The notes below the pieces were generated by a model. That model made no database searches, had not been told where the DNA came from, and saw only the letters and a list, made by a program, of their open reading frames with translations. 64,000 nucleotides of DNA from Bacillus sp. ZZV12-4809. Lineage in GTDB: Bacteria > Bacillota > Bacilli > Bacillales > Cytobacillaceae. Position numbers and translations under genes: made by a program. The DNA lies in contig NZ_VCRN01000003.1 of assembly GCF_009849585.1 (NCBI RefSeq), positions 124,001 to 188,000 of the forward strand, written 5' to 3'. Below, piece after piece: positions 8,051-16,409 of this stretch (its first letter is position 1; each line of letters starts with the position of its first letter).

Positions 8051-9547
8051 ATGAACAGGTTTTATAAACGCTACTCAGATTTAATTTTTCATTTGCTCAG
8101 TGAAAATAAGTGGATCAGCTTAGCACAGCTGGCAGAACGAACAGGCTTTTCCAAAAGCACGATATGGCGTGATCTGGAATTCCTGGAGACGATTCTGCCG
8201 GAGAATTGGAAGCTGGAAAAGCATGAGACCTTGGGTATTAAGCTAAAAAAGCCTGAAAGCGGCACACTGGAAACAATCTTAAGTGAAATTCGAAAAAAAA
8301 ATACGTATTTTCATACGTTAAAGCTGATTTTAAAGAGCGATGGAATTGACATTGCCCAAATTTCCAATAAAGTCCATATTAGCCGTTCGACAGCATACCG
8401 CCACATCGAGAAGCTGCAGGAAGTGCTAAAGGAATCACAGCTTGCCTTAACTCCAAGTCCTTTCAAAGTAGTTGGGGATGAAAGAATTATCAGGCGTTTT
8501 CTTATGCAATACTTAGATTTGATGAGTTTTAGCCCTGAAGCTGAGCAGGAATGGCTGCATTCCGGGGGGTTTCAGCAGGATTTACTGGAAGTAACATCAG
8601 AACACTCTATTACATTGCGGACAGGAGCCATTCAACGACTCAAAATGGTTATATATATATCAAATCTGCGTATATCTATGGGATATTTTGCAGCGTTTCC
8701 AATAGCTTTCCTGAATGTATATAAAGATAGTAAATTTTTTCTCGCTGCTAAAGACTTAATGCATTATATCGCTAAAGAAAAGATTCCGTCCAGGGAGACA
8801 CAGCTTCAGGAGATTCTGTTCTTTGCTGTATATTTAATGAGCGAGGAAAGGCCTACGAATCGGGCCAAGCATCTGCGGTATCTGCGAAGGAGAAGGATAG
8901 GCGAAAAAGAACATCCTTTTTCTGTCTGCTTAGAACGCCTTTCAGACATAGCCGGCTTCAATCTGACAGATGATGATATCTTTTTATTTCACATTTACCA
9001 GACCTTTAAAAGGATTCATCTTGGGAATGAATTTAATACTGAAACACTGCAAAGCTCAATGCTTCAGCATCTGCCGTATTATGAGACAAACCCGCTTTTT
9101 CAAACATTAGAAAAACTGGTAGCCGAGACATTCTCGAAAATCCCTCTTGTTTTTAGTAAATTGAATGTACTTGAGATTTTTACTCTTTTCCAGGCTGCTA
9201 TCCTGCGAAGGAAAAATAAGCATGTCATACAGGCTGCACTGGTATGCCGGACATACTATGAAAAAGATTATATCAGGGAAGTATTAAAATATCATTTTGG
9301 ACACCAGCTTGCCATATCAACCCTTGATTCATCAAGTGTTGATTTAATTTCAGAGTATGAGGAGTTTGATTTAGTCATTTCTACTGAGCTCAATCAGTCA
9401 TCTAAGCTGATAGGACACCTGCCGGCCATTAATGTTTCTGCCTTTCCGACAGGGTCAGAGCTTATGGAAATCAGGCAATTCATTCATGACCATTTCTTTG
9501 AACAAATCGGGCTGGATAAAGAAATGATCTATCCTTTTGAAAAATAA
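8051..9547 (+). CDS. AtxA/Mga/BglG-like multidomain transcription regulator
   Basis: 498 residues. Two N-terminal winged-helix DNA-binding segments are visible: SLAQLAERTGFSKSTIWRDL (about residues 26-45) and DIAQISNKVHISRSTAYRHI (about 100-120). They match the HTH_Mga arrangement. A long all-helical middle (about 170-390) fits PRD-like domains, and the C-terminal 90 residues resemble a PTS EIIB-like fold (ALVCRTYYEKDYIREVLKYH). Regulators of this build include AtxA of B. anthracis and Mga of streptococci. PRD histidines were not assigned, so PTS control is only possible. I chose ATG 8051 because ATAGGTGAT sits just upstream; an in-frame TTG at 8021 has no ribosome binding site. The gene is monocistronic with its own terminator; its targets are unknown. 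Confidence 0.78.
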   Translation: MNRFYKRYSDLIFHLLSENKWISLAQLAERTGFSKSTIWRDLEFLETILPENWKLEKHETLGIKLKKPESGTLETILSEIRKKNTYFHTLKLILKSDGIDIAQISNKVHISRSTAYRHIEKLQEVLKESQLALTPSPFKVVGDERIIRRFLMQYLDLMSFSPEAEQEWLHSGGFQQDLLEVTSEHSITLRTGAIQRLKMVIYISNLRISMGYFAAFPIAFLNVYKDSKFFLAAKDLMHYIAKEKIPSRETQLQEILFFAVYLMSEERPTNRAKHLRYLRRRRIGEKEHPFSVCLERLSDIAGFNLTDDDIFLFHIYQTFKRIHLGNEFNTETLQSSMLQHLPYYETNPLFQTLEKLVAETFSKIPLVFSKLNVLEIFTLFQAAILRRKNKHVIQAALVCRTYYEKDYIREVLKYHFGHQLAISTLDSSSVDLISEYEEFDLVISTELNQSSKLIGHLPAINVSAFPTGSELMEIRQFIHDHFFEQIGLDKEMIYPFEK

Positions 9548-9560
9548 GCAGGAAAAGAAG

Positions 9561-9587
9561 ACGCCTTCAAAGCTGAAGGCGTTTTTT
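9561..9587 (+). terminator. Terminator after the AtxA/Mga-like gene
   Basis: CGCCTTC-AAAGCT-GAAGGCG hairpin followed by six T residues. Confidence 0.85.
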
Positions 9588-9613
9588 ATTTATTTTCTGA
9601 AACATGTTGATTT

Positions 9614-9628
9614 TGATAATCATTATCA
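9614..9628. promoter_or_regulatory. Perfect Fur box
   Basis: TGATAATCATTATCA is an exact 7-1-7 Fur box, 63 bases before the TTG start of the next gene. A further TGATAAT half-site lies at 9645-9651. This implies that the downstream Fe-S protein gene is repressed when iron is sufficient. Confidence 0.85.
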
Positions 9629-9690
9629 ATTAAAATAAAATAAATGATAATCTTACACAAACATAGGTTATATTTTAAGGAGGCGTGGAT

Positions 9691-10458
9691 TTGAATAAAA
9701 GCCCTCAAGTATCCGTACGCACTATGACTGACCAGAATTTAACGGACTTTATTCGGTGTCCTTATAGATTTTATTACACACATATCGAAAAGAAAAAGCA
9801 TCCTCTTGGCTGGCGTCAGGCCATTCAGCATATTATCAATAAAGTCGTTTCATCCTATTTTCAGCTGCCGCAAAGCCATCGGACACCTGCAAATGTTATG
9901 ATGCTGATCGATCAATATTGGAGAAGGCTCCAGCTGCGCATGTTTGACTCCCACCTCCAATATTATATGGCTGCAGCTGCAGTAACAGATGGGTTAATGA
10001 GAAACTTAAGCAGTGAATCGGAAATAGCTCAGCCGCTGTTTTTGTATGAAAAGTTTAAAATGAATCTTAAAGAGCTGAATGCAGATCTCTCATTAACTTT
10101 TGATGTCGCGGAATGGCAGCAGGATACTTTTATAGTGAAGAAATTCCTGGTGGATGCTGACGAGCAAATGCTTGAGCTTTATAGTCATCTAACAGTGGTT
10201 TTTTCAGAAAGGGTATTTGGAATAAGGCCGGCCAGAATTGAAGTTGTGACATTAATGGATGATGAGAGGCACGTATTCATTCCAAGTAAAGATAGCCTTG
10301 AAGCGGGATTAAACTATTTGCAGATGATGAAGACGCTTCTCGAAGACACAAACAAGTTTTCGGAATTGTACAATATGAATGAGTGTCCAGCCTGTCCTTT
10401 TCAGGATGTCTGTGACAGGGACGGAAAGATTGAGGGAAAACACAAATACTTATCCTAA
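9691..10458 (+). CDS. Fur-boxed Cas4/AddB-like PD-(D/E)XK family protein with Fe-S cysteines
   Basis: 255 residues. CPYRFYY near the N-terminus and CPACPFQDVC near the C-terminus give the C...C-x2-C-x5-C set that binds 4Fe-4S in AddB, Cas4 and related RecB-like nucleases. The region between has the expected length for a PD-(D/E)XK fold. However, the catalytic aspartate and the E-x-K strand are not clear: FDVAEW followed by FIVKKF lacks the usual acidic residue before the lysine. It may therefore bind DNA without cutting it. The TTG at 9691 is preferred because AAGGAGG lies seven bases upstream; GTG 9685 is too close to that site. A perfect Fur box precedes the gene. No cas or add genes are nearby. 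Confidence 0.65.
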   Translation: MNKSPQVSVRTMTDQNLTDFIRCPYRFYYTHIEKKKHPLGWRQAIQHIINKVVSSYFQLPQSHRTPANVMMLIDQYWRRLQLRMFDSHLQYYMAAAAVTDGLMRNLSSESEIAQPLFLYEKFKMNLKELNADLSLTFDVAEWQQDTFIVKKFLVDADEQMLELYSHLTVVFSERVFGIRPARIEVVTLMDDERHVFIPSKDSLEAGLNYLQMMKTLLEDTNKFSELYNMNECPACPFQDVCDRDGKIEGKHKYLS

Positions 10459-10461
10459 AAG

Positions 10462-10482
10462 GCGCCTGGGAAAACCAGGCGC
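10462..10482 (+). terminator. Strong hairpin after the Fe-S protein gene
   Basis: GCGCCTGG-GAAAA-CCAGGCGC follows the stop codon by three bases. The trailing TTCTG is a poor U-tract, so termination may be partial. Confidence 0.55.
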
Positions 10483-10590
10483 TTCTGCTGTTAATGAATT
10501 GATTTAGGGTGAATGTATTTCCATTGCTTTTAATTGGATTTCCCGCTAAAGTTTTTAGAAGGATGTAAGTAGAAAGGCTGTGAATCTTTT

Positions 10591-11652
10591 TTGAGAATAC
10601 TTATTACAGGTGCAAACGGATTTTTAGGGAAAAAGCTCTCACTCAAGCTTTTGGAACAGGGGCATGAACTTTATTTATTAGTCAGAAGCAGAAAGCGGCT
10701 GGATGCCTTCATGCAAGGCGAAGCACGCGGCTTTTCCAGGAAGATTCATATATTGGAAGGCGATGTTACAGAAGAGCATCTTGGATTGAATAGAAAATTA
10801 GTGGATTCATTAAAAGGAAAGATAAATGCCTTTTACCATGGTGCAGCCCTTCTGTCATTTGATGAAAAAGATCGGGATAAGACTTTTGAAGTGAATGTGG
10901 GAGGCACAGAGAATGTTCTAAAGCTTGCTTTGGTAATAAATTGCCCAAAGGTTTTATATATCAGTACCGCCTATACGGTCGGTACAGAGGTCTCGGGTGC
11001 GGAGGCTCTATACTCAACGGAAAGGAAGTTTGTGAATCCCTACGAAGCTTCCAAATGCGAGGCAGAACACCTCGTTTATACTTTTCGGGATAAATTGGAT
11101 ATTGTTATTCTCCGTCCAGGGATTATCATTGGTGATTCCAGGTCAGGTGAAGCTGATACAAACTTCGGCTTATATGGTTTTCTAAAAGGCATCAAGATCT
11201 TAAAAAAAAGGGCGATGCGGAAACAGGACGGCCGAACCTGCAGAATCTATCTGGATCCTGAAGTGGCCCAGAACTTTGTACCGGTGAATTATGTTATAGA
11301 TACTCTGAATGCTGCCTTGATTCATGGAGTGAATGGCGGTATTTACAATATTACAAATCCTAACCCGCCTTTACAGTCAGATATATATGAAATAGTAAAA
11401 GAGGTATTGGGTTTTTCGCAATTGGAGATGTGTGTCCCTGAATCCTCTGCAGAAATGTCTATTGAGGAAAAGACCTTTCATGAATCAATGAGCATTTTCC
11501 ATAGTTATTTTCAGCGGACCATTTATTTTCCATCAGACAATACGGAAAAGCTGCTTGCAGCTGCAGGGGTTCCCATGCTGCAGATGGATCGAGAGGTATT
11601 AACGAGAATAATAGCAGGATATTTGCTTAATAAAACGAGTGTATCTTCTTAG
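10591..11652 (+). CDS. NAD(P)-dependent SDR family protein (extended, reductase-like)
   Basis: 353 residues. The Rossmann glycine motif TGANGFLGKK lies at residues 6-15, YISTAYTVGTE and the YEASK active-site motif (YxxxK) follow, and the middle carries ILRPGIIIGDSRSGE. This matches the extended SDR group that includes epimerases and the reductase domains of fatty acyl-CoA or thioester reductases (male-sterility type). The substrate is unknown. The start is TTG 10591, with AAAGG about 13 bases upstream; no better in-frame start exists. It is monocistronic, with a strong terminator on its 3' side. Confidence 0.75.
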   Translation: MRILITGANGFLGKKLSLKLLEQGHELYLLVRSRKRLDAFMQGEARGFSRKIHILEGDVTEEHLGLNRKLVDSLKGKINAFYHGAALLSFDEKDRDKTFEVNVGGTENVLKLALVINCPKVLYISTAYTVGTEVSGAEALYSTERKFVNPYEASKCEAEHLVYTFRDKLDIVILRPGIIIGDSRSGEADTNFGLYGFLKGIKILKKRAMRKQDGRTCRIYLDPEVAQNFVPVNYVIDTLNAALIHGVNGGIYNITNPNPPLQSDIYEIVKEVLGFSQLEMCVPESSAEMSIEEKTFHESMSIFHSYFQRTIYFPSDNTEKLLAAAGVPMLQMDREVLTRIIAGYLLNKTSVSS

Positions 11653-11655
11653 TGG

Positions 11656-11692
11656 AAAAAGACCGGGATATGAATTCCCGGTCTTTATTTTT
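11656..11692. terminator. Bidirectional terminator
   Basis: AAAGACCGGG and CCCGGTCTTT pair around a nine-base loop, followed by ATTTTTATT; it separates convergent genes. Confidence 0.85.
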
Positions 11693-12779
11693 ATTCACCC
11701 TCCCCCTGTTTCCAGGGGGTTTTTAAAATCCTTCGGTTTTTGACTTCCATCGTTTGAATTTGATTCAATTCCTCAATTAGGTCATGAATGGATAGAATCT
11801 CGTATAGAATAGCTGTTTCTGGCTGAACATGGTGGTGTGTGCGAGGTTTTAAACCGGCCCCGGGGTTCTGCTGTTTTTGCTCAAAAAACCACTGTGTTAC
11901 TTCGCTGATTTTTTTATAATGACTATCTGTAATCAGGAAGTCCGGTTCATATAGTCTGTTTTTTAAATCCTCAAGAACTGATGCGGCAAGATTTTTCCTT
12001 TCCGACTCCATGTCTGGCCTTCCAGGCGGCAAAAAAACCAGGTTTCCAATGTGATAGGAGATTTGCTTTAAAATCGTCAGTTTTTTATATTCATAATGAA
12101 ATTCACGCATATCTTCACGGCTGAATCGGTGAAACCTATATTCAGATTTTTGATAATGGCATAAAGTTTCGGTTTTATCGATATCTTTAATAAGGCTCTG
12201 GAAATCAGCACGGGCAGTGCCATTTGATTCCAGCATATTAAAAACCTCATGGCCTCTTTTAAATAATATGTCGCCCGATCGCCGGTAGAGGGCCTGGATA
12301 TTTTTCATAATTGATTTTGAGTAATCGGGCGGCATGACCAATAAATTAACAGCTGTAGACACAACTATACCAGTCGAAGTAGTTCCCAGTCTGATGAAAA
12401 AAGAGGACAGATAATGGTCCTGGACGGTAGATATCATTGCAACACCCGTCAAGGTTGCGACAAGCATCCCATCTTGAAGCTTAAGCTTATGGCAGGCAAT
12501 GATTGTCGCGAGCGACACTGAGGCATAACTATACGGACTGTCTCCAAAAATGAATGTAAATAAAACAGCAAAGCCCGCTCCAATAGCTGCGGCTGGAAAT
12601 CTTACATATGCTTTCCGGATGGAGTCTGCAACAGTTGGCTCAATCGTAACGATTGCCGTAATTACTGCAAACATGGCCGGCCATTTCAGCATATGGCATA
12701 TAAAGGCTGTTATAAAAACAGCCAGCCCGGTTTTGGCAATTCTTCCTCCAATAAATGTATATGGAATAGTCTGTTTCAT
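11691..12779 (-). CDS. Aromatic acid exporter / FUSC family membrane protein (YgaE/YqjA-like)
   Basis: 362 residues. Four to six membrane helices occupy the first 145 residues (from RIAKTGLAVFITAFICHML), with the family block PAAAIGAGFAVLFTFIFGDSPY in between, then a long soluble helical region. This is the layout of the aromatic acid exporter family of Bacillota (YgaE, YqjA). A role in export of small aromatic acids is inferred from the family name only. ATG at 12779; the upstream AAGAAGG serves as ribosome binding site. It is divergent from the YbaK-like gene. Confidence 0.75.
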   Translation of the reverse strand: MKQTIPYTFIGGRIAKTGLAVFITAFICHMLKWPAMFAVITAIVTIEPTVADSIRKAYVRFPAAAIGAGFAVLFTFIFGDSPYSYASVSLATIIACHKLKLQDGMLVATLTGVAMISTVQDHYLSSFFIRLGTTSTGIVVSTAVNLLVMPPDYSKSIMKNIQALYRRSGDILFKRGHEVFNMLESNGTARADFQSLIKDIDKTETLCHYQKSEYRFHRFSREDMREFHYEYKKLTILKQISYHIGNLVFLPPGRPDMESERKNLAASVLEDLKNRLYEPDFLITDSHYKKISEVTQWFFEQKQQNPGAGLKPRTHHHVQPETAILYEILSIHDLIEELNQIQTMEVKNRRILKTPWKQGEGE

Positions 12780-12881
12780 AAAAAAACCTTCTTTAAACCT
12801 CTGGCTTTGAATTTATTAATATCTTAGTGCAACTCATCAATAAGAGCAAATGCAAATCTTCTGATAAAAAAGAATATCCCG

Positions 12882-12909
12882 GTGACATAATCAGATAGTA
12901 TGTTAAAAT
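12882..12909 (+). promoter_or_regulatory. Candidate sigma-A promoter for the YbaK-like gene
   Basis: GTGACA, a 16-base spacer and TAAAAT stand about 65 bases before the GTG start. Match is moderate and based on inspection only. Confidence 0.35.
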
Positions 12910-12975
12910 AGACAACTATAAAGTGTAGATAATGAATATATATAAGAGTTTAACAAAGGGGAAGGGTGAGATTAA

Positions 12976-13491
12976 GTGTCAATTGAAAGTGTGAAAGCCC
13001 ATTTTAAGAAATGGGATCGGGAACAGGATGTAATGGAGTTTGATTCTTCAAGCGCAACTGTAAAAGAGGCTGCTGAAACAATCGGTGTCAGCACTGCGCA
13101 AATTGCCAAGACTCTTTCCTTCAAAGGTGATGAGGATGAAGCAATCCTGGTAGTGGCAGCCGGTGACGCGAAAATTGATAACAAAAAATTCCGGAAAACG
13201 TTCGGTTTCAAAGCACGCATGCTTTCATCCGAGGAAGTTCTTGAACAGACTGGGCATGCGGTAGGCGGAGTTTGCCCATTTGGATTGAAGAATGACCTGG
13301 ATATCTATCTGGATGAATCTATGAAAAGATTCGAAACCCTTTTCCCTGCGTGCGGTAGCAGCAATTCTGCCATTGAACTTACACCTGCTGAAATTAATAC
13401 ATATTCAGATGCAAAAGCCTGGGTGGATGTCTGCAAGGACTGGGAGGATGCACTGATCGTTGATCGTCCTCTTGAAAAAATTACGAAATAG
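12976..13491 (+). CDS. YbaK/EbsC-type aminoacyl-tRNA deacylase
   Basis: 171 residues covering the YbaK/aminoacyl-tRNA synthetase-associated domain. Family blocks are visible: AKTLSFKGDEDEAILVVAAGD, the lysine-rich DNKKFRKTFG segment, and the GHAVGGVCPFGL motif that frames the active-site pocket. Members hydrolyse mischarged tRNAs in trans (Cys-tRNAPro or Ala-tRNAPro). Which one applies here cannot be told. GTG at 12976 is preferred: GGGGAAGGGTGAG lies just upstream. A 75-base gap separates it from the M20 peptidase gene, so co-transcription is possible. Confidence 0.85.
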   Translation: MSIESVKAHFKKWDREQDVMEFDSSSATVKEAAETIGVSTAQIAKTLSFKGDEDEAILVVAAGDAKIDNKKFRKTFGFKARMLSSEEVLEQTGHAVGGVCPFGLKNDLDIYLDESMKRFETLFPACGSSNSAIELTPAEINTYSDAKAWVDVCKDWEDALIVDRPLEKITK

Positions 13492-13566
13492 GCAGTTTAT
13501 CATAAAAAAATGTTGTATTATTATACTGGTGAATGAATAAATAGATTGCAGATTAGGAGAACGAAT

Positions 13567-14745
13567 ATGGGAAAGAATTTGATTATTAAAAAAATCGATG
13601 AACTTCAAAATGAGTTTAATAGAATCAGCACCTACATTGGCGAGAACCCTGAACTGGGACACGAAGAGTATAAGGCATGCAAAGTATTGACAGATGAGCT
13701 GAAAAAGCATGGTTTTGCCGTGGAAATTGGCACTTGCGGTTTGCCGACTGCTTTCACGGCAACTTATGACAGCGGGAAAGAAGGGCCAGTAATCGGTTAT
13801 ATGTCTGAGTACGATGCATTGCCTGAAGTCGGGCATGCATGCGGCCATAATCTTATTGGGACAATGGGAATTGCTGCCGGAATAGGTCTGAGTAAAGTGA
13901 TTCATGAAATAGGAGGGAAAGTCATCGTCTTTGGAACGCCTGCAGAGGAGACAAAGGGCGGCAAGGTGACCATGGCTGAAGCGGGTATTTTTGACGTTTT
14001 GGATGCAGCGATTATGGTTCATCCCCTTGACAATTATGTGAAGAGCGGAACATCACTGGCGATGGATGCAATCCAGTTTGAGTTTTTTGGAAAGTCAGCG
14101 CATGCCGCTGCCAGCCCGCATTTGGGAATTAATGCGCTGGATGCTGTTCTGCAGACGTTCAACAGCATAAATGCTCTGCGCCAGCATATCAAGCCAGATG
14201 CCAGGATTCATGGAATTATCACAGAAGGGGGCAAAGCGGCTAACGTTGTCCCAGATTATGCTGTTGCACAATTCTATGTTCGTTCTGCGAAACGTGAATA
14301 TGTAAATGAATTAGTAGAAAAGGTCAAGAAATGTGCTGAAGGGGCTGCTCTGCAGACTGGCGCTGAAATGAAATGGTCGTTTTATGAATTTTCTTATGAT
14401 GATATGGTTACGAACAGCCCTTTATCGGAAGCGTTCAATAAAGAACTGATTTCCCTCGGTGTAAGTGAGGAGGAAATAATGGAGCAGAAGGATGGCTCAG
14501 GTTCTCTTGATATGGGAAATGTCAGTCAGGCAGCCCCCTCCATTCATCCTTATATTAAAATCTGCAATGAGGCATATGCCTGCCATACACATGAATTCCG
14601 CGAAGCTGCCATGAGTGATCAGGCCAGAGAAGCCATGATCCTCGGAGCCAAAGCAATGGCACTCACAGGGTATGAAGTGTTAACAAACAAGGAGCTTCTC
14701 CAAAAGATTAAAGCAGAATTTGAGTCAAGCCGGGCATTTGCTTAA
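13567..14745 (+). CDS. M20 family amidohydrolase (AbgB-like)
   Basis: 392 residues of the M20D metallo-amidohydrolase type. The metal ligands are in YMSEYDALPEVGHACGHN (about residues 78-95), the catalytic glutamates in GTPAEETKGGK, and later histidines in MVHPLDN and SAHAAASPH. The inserted dimerisation domain (about 170-290) is present. The sequence resembles p-aminobenzoyl-glutamate hydrolase subunit B and other aminoacylases of this clan; the substrate is unknown. ATG 13567 is chosen because ATTAGGAGAACG precedes it; an in-frame TTG at 13546 has no site. A strong terminator follows. Confidence 0.88.
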   Translation: MGKNLIIKKIDELQNEFNRISTYIGENPELGHEEYKACKVLTDELKKHGFAVEIGTCGLPTAFTATYDSGKEGPVIGYMSEYDALPEVGHACGHNLIGTMGIAAGIGLSKVIHEIGGKVIVFGTPAEETKGGKVTMAEAGIFDVLDAAIMVHPLDNYVKSGTSLAMDAIQFEFFGKSAHAAASPHLGINALDAVLQTFNSINALRQHIKPDARIHGIITEGGKAANVVPDYAVAQFYVRSAKREYVNELVEKVKKCAEGAALQTGAEMKWSFYEFSYDDMVTNSPLSEAFNKELISLGVSEEEIMEQKDGSGSLDMGNVSQAAPSIHPYIKICNEAYACHTHEFREAAMSDQAREAMILGAKAMALTGYEVLTNKELLQKIKAEFESSRAFA

Positions 14746-14755
14746 GTGCCAAAAT

Positions 14756-14790
14756 AAGGCCATGATCCTTAAATGGATCATGGCCTTTTT
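14756..14790 (+). terminator. Terminator after the M20 gene
   Basis: AAGGCCATGATCC and GGATCATGGCCTT form a 13-base stem around TTAAAT, followed by TTT. Confidence 0.85.
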
Positions 14791-14791
14791 A

Positions 14792-15001
14792 TTAGGATAA
14801 ACTCTCCCATTCTGAATACAATCCGGTTCCATTACAGCCCTGGCAGTCAAATTGATTAGCATGATAAGCGAATTCATTCCCTGGATAGAGTGAAAAACCC
14901 CTGCCGTAACAGTCTGGACACTTATTTTCTTCCTTCATGCGATTAACATGGTTTTGATATCTCATTTCGCGCCATTCATTAAAGGCATTCAATAATCCCA
15001 T
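14792..15001 (-). CDS. Small protein with DnaJ-type CxxCxGxG zinc-finger motifs
   Basis: A 69-residue hydrophilic protein. Two zinc-ribbon half-sites, CPDCYGRG and CQGCNGTG, are separated by about 20 residues, as in DnaJ cysteine-rich repeats. A helical basic N-terminus (FNEWREMRYQNHVNRM) precedes them. It probably binds one zinc ion; its partner is unknown. ATG 15001 is preferred because GCTGAGGTG lies five bases ahead; the in-frame TTG at 15019 lacks a site. Confidence 0.6.
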   Translation of the reverse strand: MGLLNAFNEWREMRYQNHVNRMKEENKCPDCYGRGFSLYPGNEFAYHANQFDCQGCNGTGLYSEWESLS

Positions 15002-15154
15002 CTTTTTCACCTCAGCCAATTTTTCCTTATTTTGAATAAATTGGGCAGATTTTATACACCTCTACACAATAATATATGCATAAAATAGGACTAGTGTGAA
15101 AAAAGCTTGTCTTATTTTTAGGTTTTTTTCCAAGGATTTTTGTCTTTTGTTTAT

Positions 15155-15310
15155 GTTTTCAACTCGCTTCAGGCACATAGAGAACCGGCTGGGAGGACTG
15201 AGCCTCCCGCGGGACATTTAATAAGCTTCCTCGAATGAACATCGCACGAAGAGAATGCGTTAGCATTTTCGGCGATGGAGTGCACACAGCGAAGATCAGC
15301 TCAGCAAATT
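15155..15310 (-). repeat. Dispersed intergenic repeat, copy 1 (reverse orientation)
   Basis: The reverse complement of this stretch aligns along most of its first half with 57475-57690. Shared blocks include TTGCTGAG.TGATCTTCGCTG, CGAAAATGCT.A.GCATT, TTCGTGCG.TGTTCATTCGA and GAGCTTATT.AATGTCC.GCGGGAGG. It is richer in G+C than its flanks, and it has no ORF with a ribosome binding site. This is a Bacillus-type dispersed repeat rather than a gene. Confidence 0.7.
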
Positions 15311-15324
15311 AATCTAGGTTAATA

Positions 15325-16215
15325 TTATTTTTTTTTCCATTTTTCGCTAAGGGCTTCGATAAAAATGCTGACATTCCTTTTGTCCTGCATAATGGGGGAA
15401 AGTACATAGGAAAGAGTGCGTTTGAATTCGTGATTTTTCACCTTTATAATCGACAGATTGTTTTGTTTTACGTCCCTTGCCACCACACTCCCGGAAAGAA
15501 TGCTCATTCCCAGCCCGTTAATGAGTGTTTCTTTTATCCCCTGGTTGCTGCTGATCGTCAGGAGAGATTTCACCTTAAGACCATTTGATCTGACCACATG
15601 GTTAAAATACTCCCTGGTTCCTGACCCATTTTCCCTCATAATCCATGCCTGATCCTGCAGATCAGCAATGGTTGCTTCTTCTTTTTGTGCCAGTGGATGC
15701 TGTGTGGAGGTTACAATAAATAATTCATCTTCTAAAAAGGGAGTAACTATTAGCTCTTTTTCATTTGTCTGGCCCTCGATTAAGCCGATATCGACATGAT
15801 GGGAGCGGGTGGATTGAACAACTTCCTCCGTGTTGGCAATCGTAACATGAAGATTCAGTTCGGGATATTCATTCTGCAGGTCAAGCAGAAGGGAAGGAAG
15901 GACATATTCCCCTATCGTGAAGCTGGCCGCAATTTTCAGATCCCCTTTAATGGAATGCTGCTGATCTAAAATTTCCTGCCGGGTTTGCTCATAGATGGTA
16001 ATCATCTGCTTGGCCCGGTCATATAATATTTCACCGCTGGGCGTAATCTTCAAGTATTTTGGAGAACGCTGAAAGAGCTTTGTCTGAAATTCCTTCTCCA
16101 GATTTTTGATATGAAGGCTGACACTGGGCTGTGACATGAGCAGGAGCTCGGCCGTTTTCGTAAAATTTTTTACTTCAGCCAAGGTGACGAATGTTTTTAA
16201 CGCATCATAATGCAA
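15325..16215 (-). CDS. cysL: LysR-family regulator CysL, probable activator of cysJI
   Basis: 296 residues. The N-terminal winged HTH reads TFVTLAEVKNFTKTAELL then SQPSVSLHIKNLE (residues 8-45), and a periplasmic-binding-protein-like effector domain fills residues 90-290. The N-terminus is very close to what I recall of B. subtilis CysL (YwfK), the activator of cysJI. Position supports this: it is divergent from cysJ with a 200-base AT-rich intergenic region that holds a perfect dyad. TTG at 16215 is preferred, since AAAGGGTGATA lies about six bases upstream; a GTG at 16224 sits inside that ribosome binding site. In B. subtilis cysL is not next to cysJI, so the adjacency here is informative. 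Confidence 0.82.
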   Translation of the reverse strand: MHYDALKTFVTLAEVKNFTKTAELLLMSQPSVSLHIKNLEKEFQTKLFQRSPKYLKITPSGEILYDRAKQMITIYEQTRQEILDQQHSIKGDLKIAASFTIGEYVLPSLLLDLQNEYPELNLHVTIANTEEVVQSTRSHHVDIGLIEGQTNEKELIVTPFLEDELFIVTSTQHPLAQKEEATIADLQDQAWIMRENGSGTREYFNHVVRSNGLKVKSLLTISSNQGIKETLINGLGMSILSGSVVARDVKQNNLSIIKVKNHEFKRTLSYVLSPIMQDKRNVSIFIEALSEKWKKK

Positions 16216-16234
16216 AAATATCACCCTTTTTATA

Positions 16235-16249
16235 ATTAATAATATTAAT
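16235..16249. promoter_or_regulatory. Perfect 7-1-7 dyad in the cysL-cysJ intergenic region
   Basis: ATTAATA-A-TATTAAT fits the T-N11-A pattern of LysR-type operators. It lies 20 bases from the cysL start and 160 from cysJ, where a LysR recognition and autoregulation site is expected. Confidence 0.5.
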
Positions 16250-16374
16250 AGTTATGATAATTAATATTTATTTTACTAATGCTAAATCATTAGGTAAAGT
16301 ATTAGATATATATTTTTTACTTATAAACCCGACTTTTTTTATAGGAAAAGAAGAATTTTAAAGAAATAAGAATA

Positions 16375-16396
16375 AACCAGCCTATTTCAGCTGGTT
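16375..16396 (+). promoter_or_regulatory. Hairpin directly upstream of the cysJ ribosome binding site
   Basis: AACCAGC-CTATTTCA-GCTGGTT ends four bases before the GAGG of the cysJ Shine-Dalgarno. No T-run follows. It could protect the mRNA 5' end or modulate translation. Confidence 0.4.
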
Positions 16397-16409
16397 TGCG
16401 AGGTGGATC

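Noticed and set aside
9691-10458. Cas4 of a CRISPR system
   Set aside because: The Fe-S cysteines fit, but no other cas gene or array is nearby and the Fur box points to another role.
13405-14022. 205-codon minus-strand ORF over the M20 gene
   Set aside because: Shadow of the M20 coding strand; its product is a low-complexity mix without motifs.
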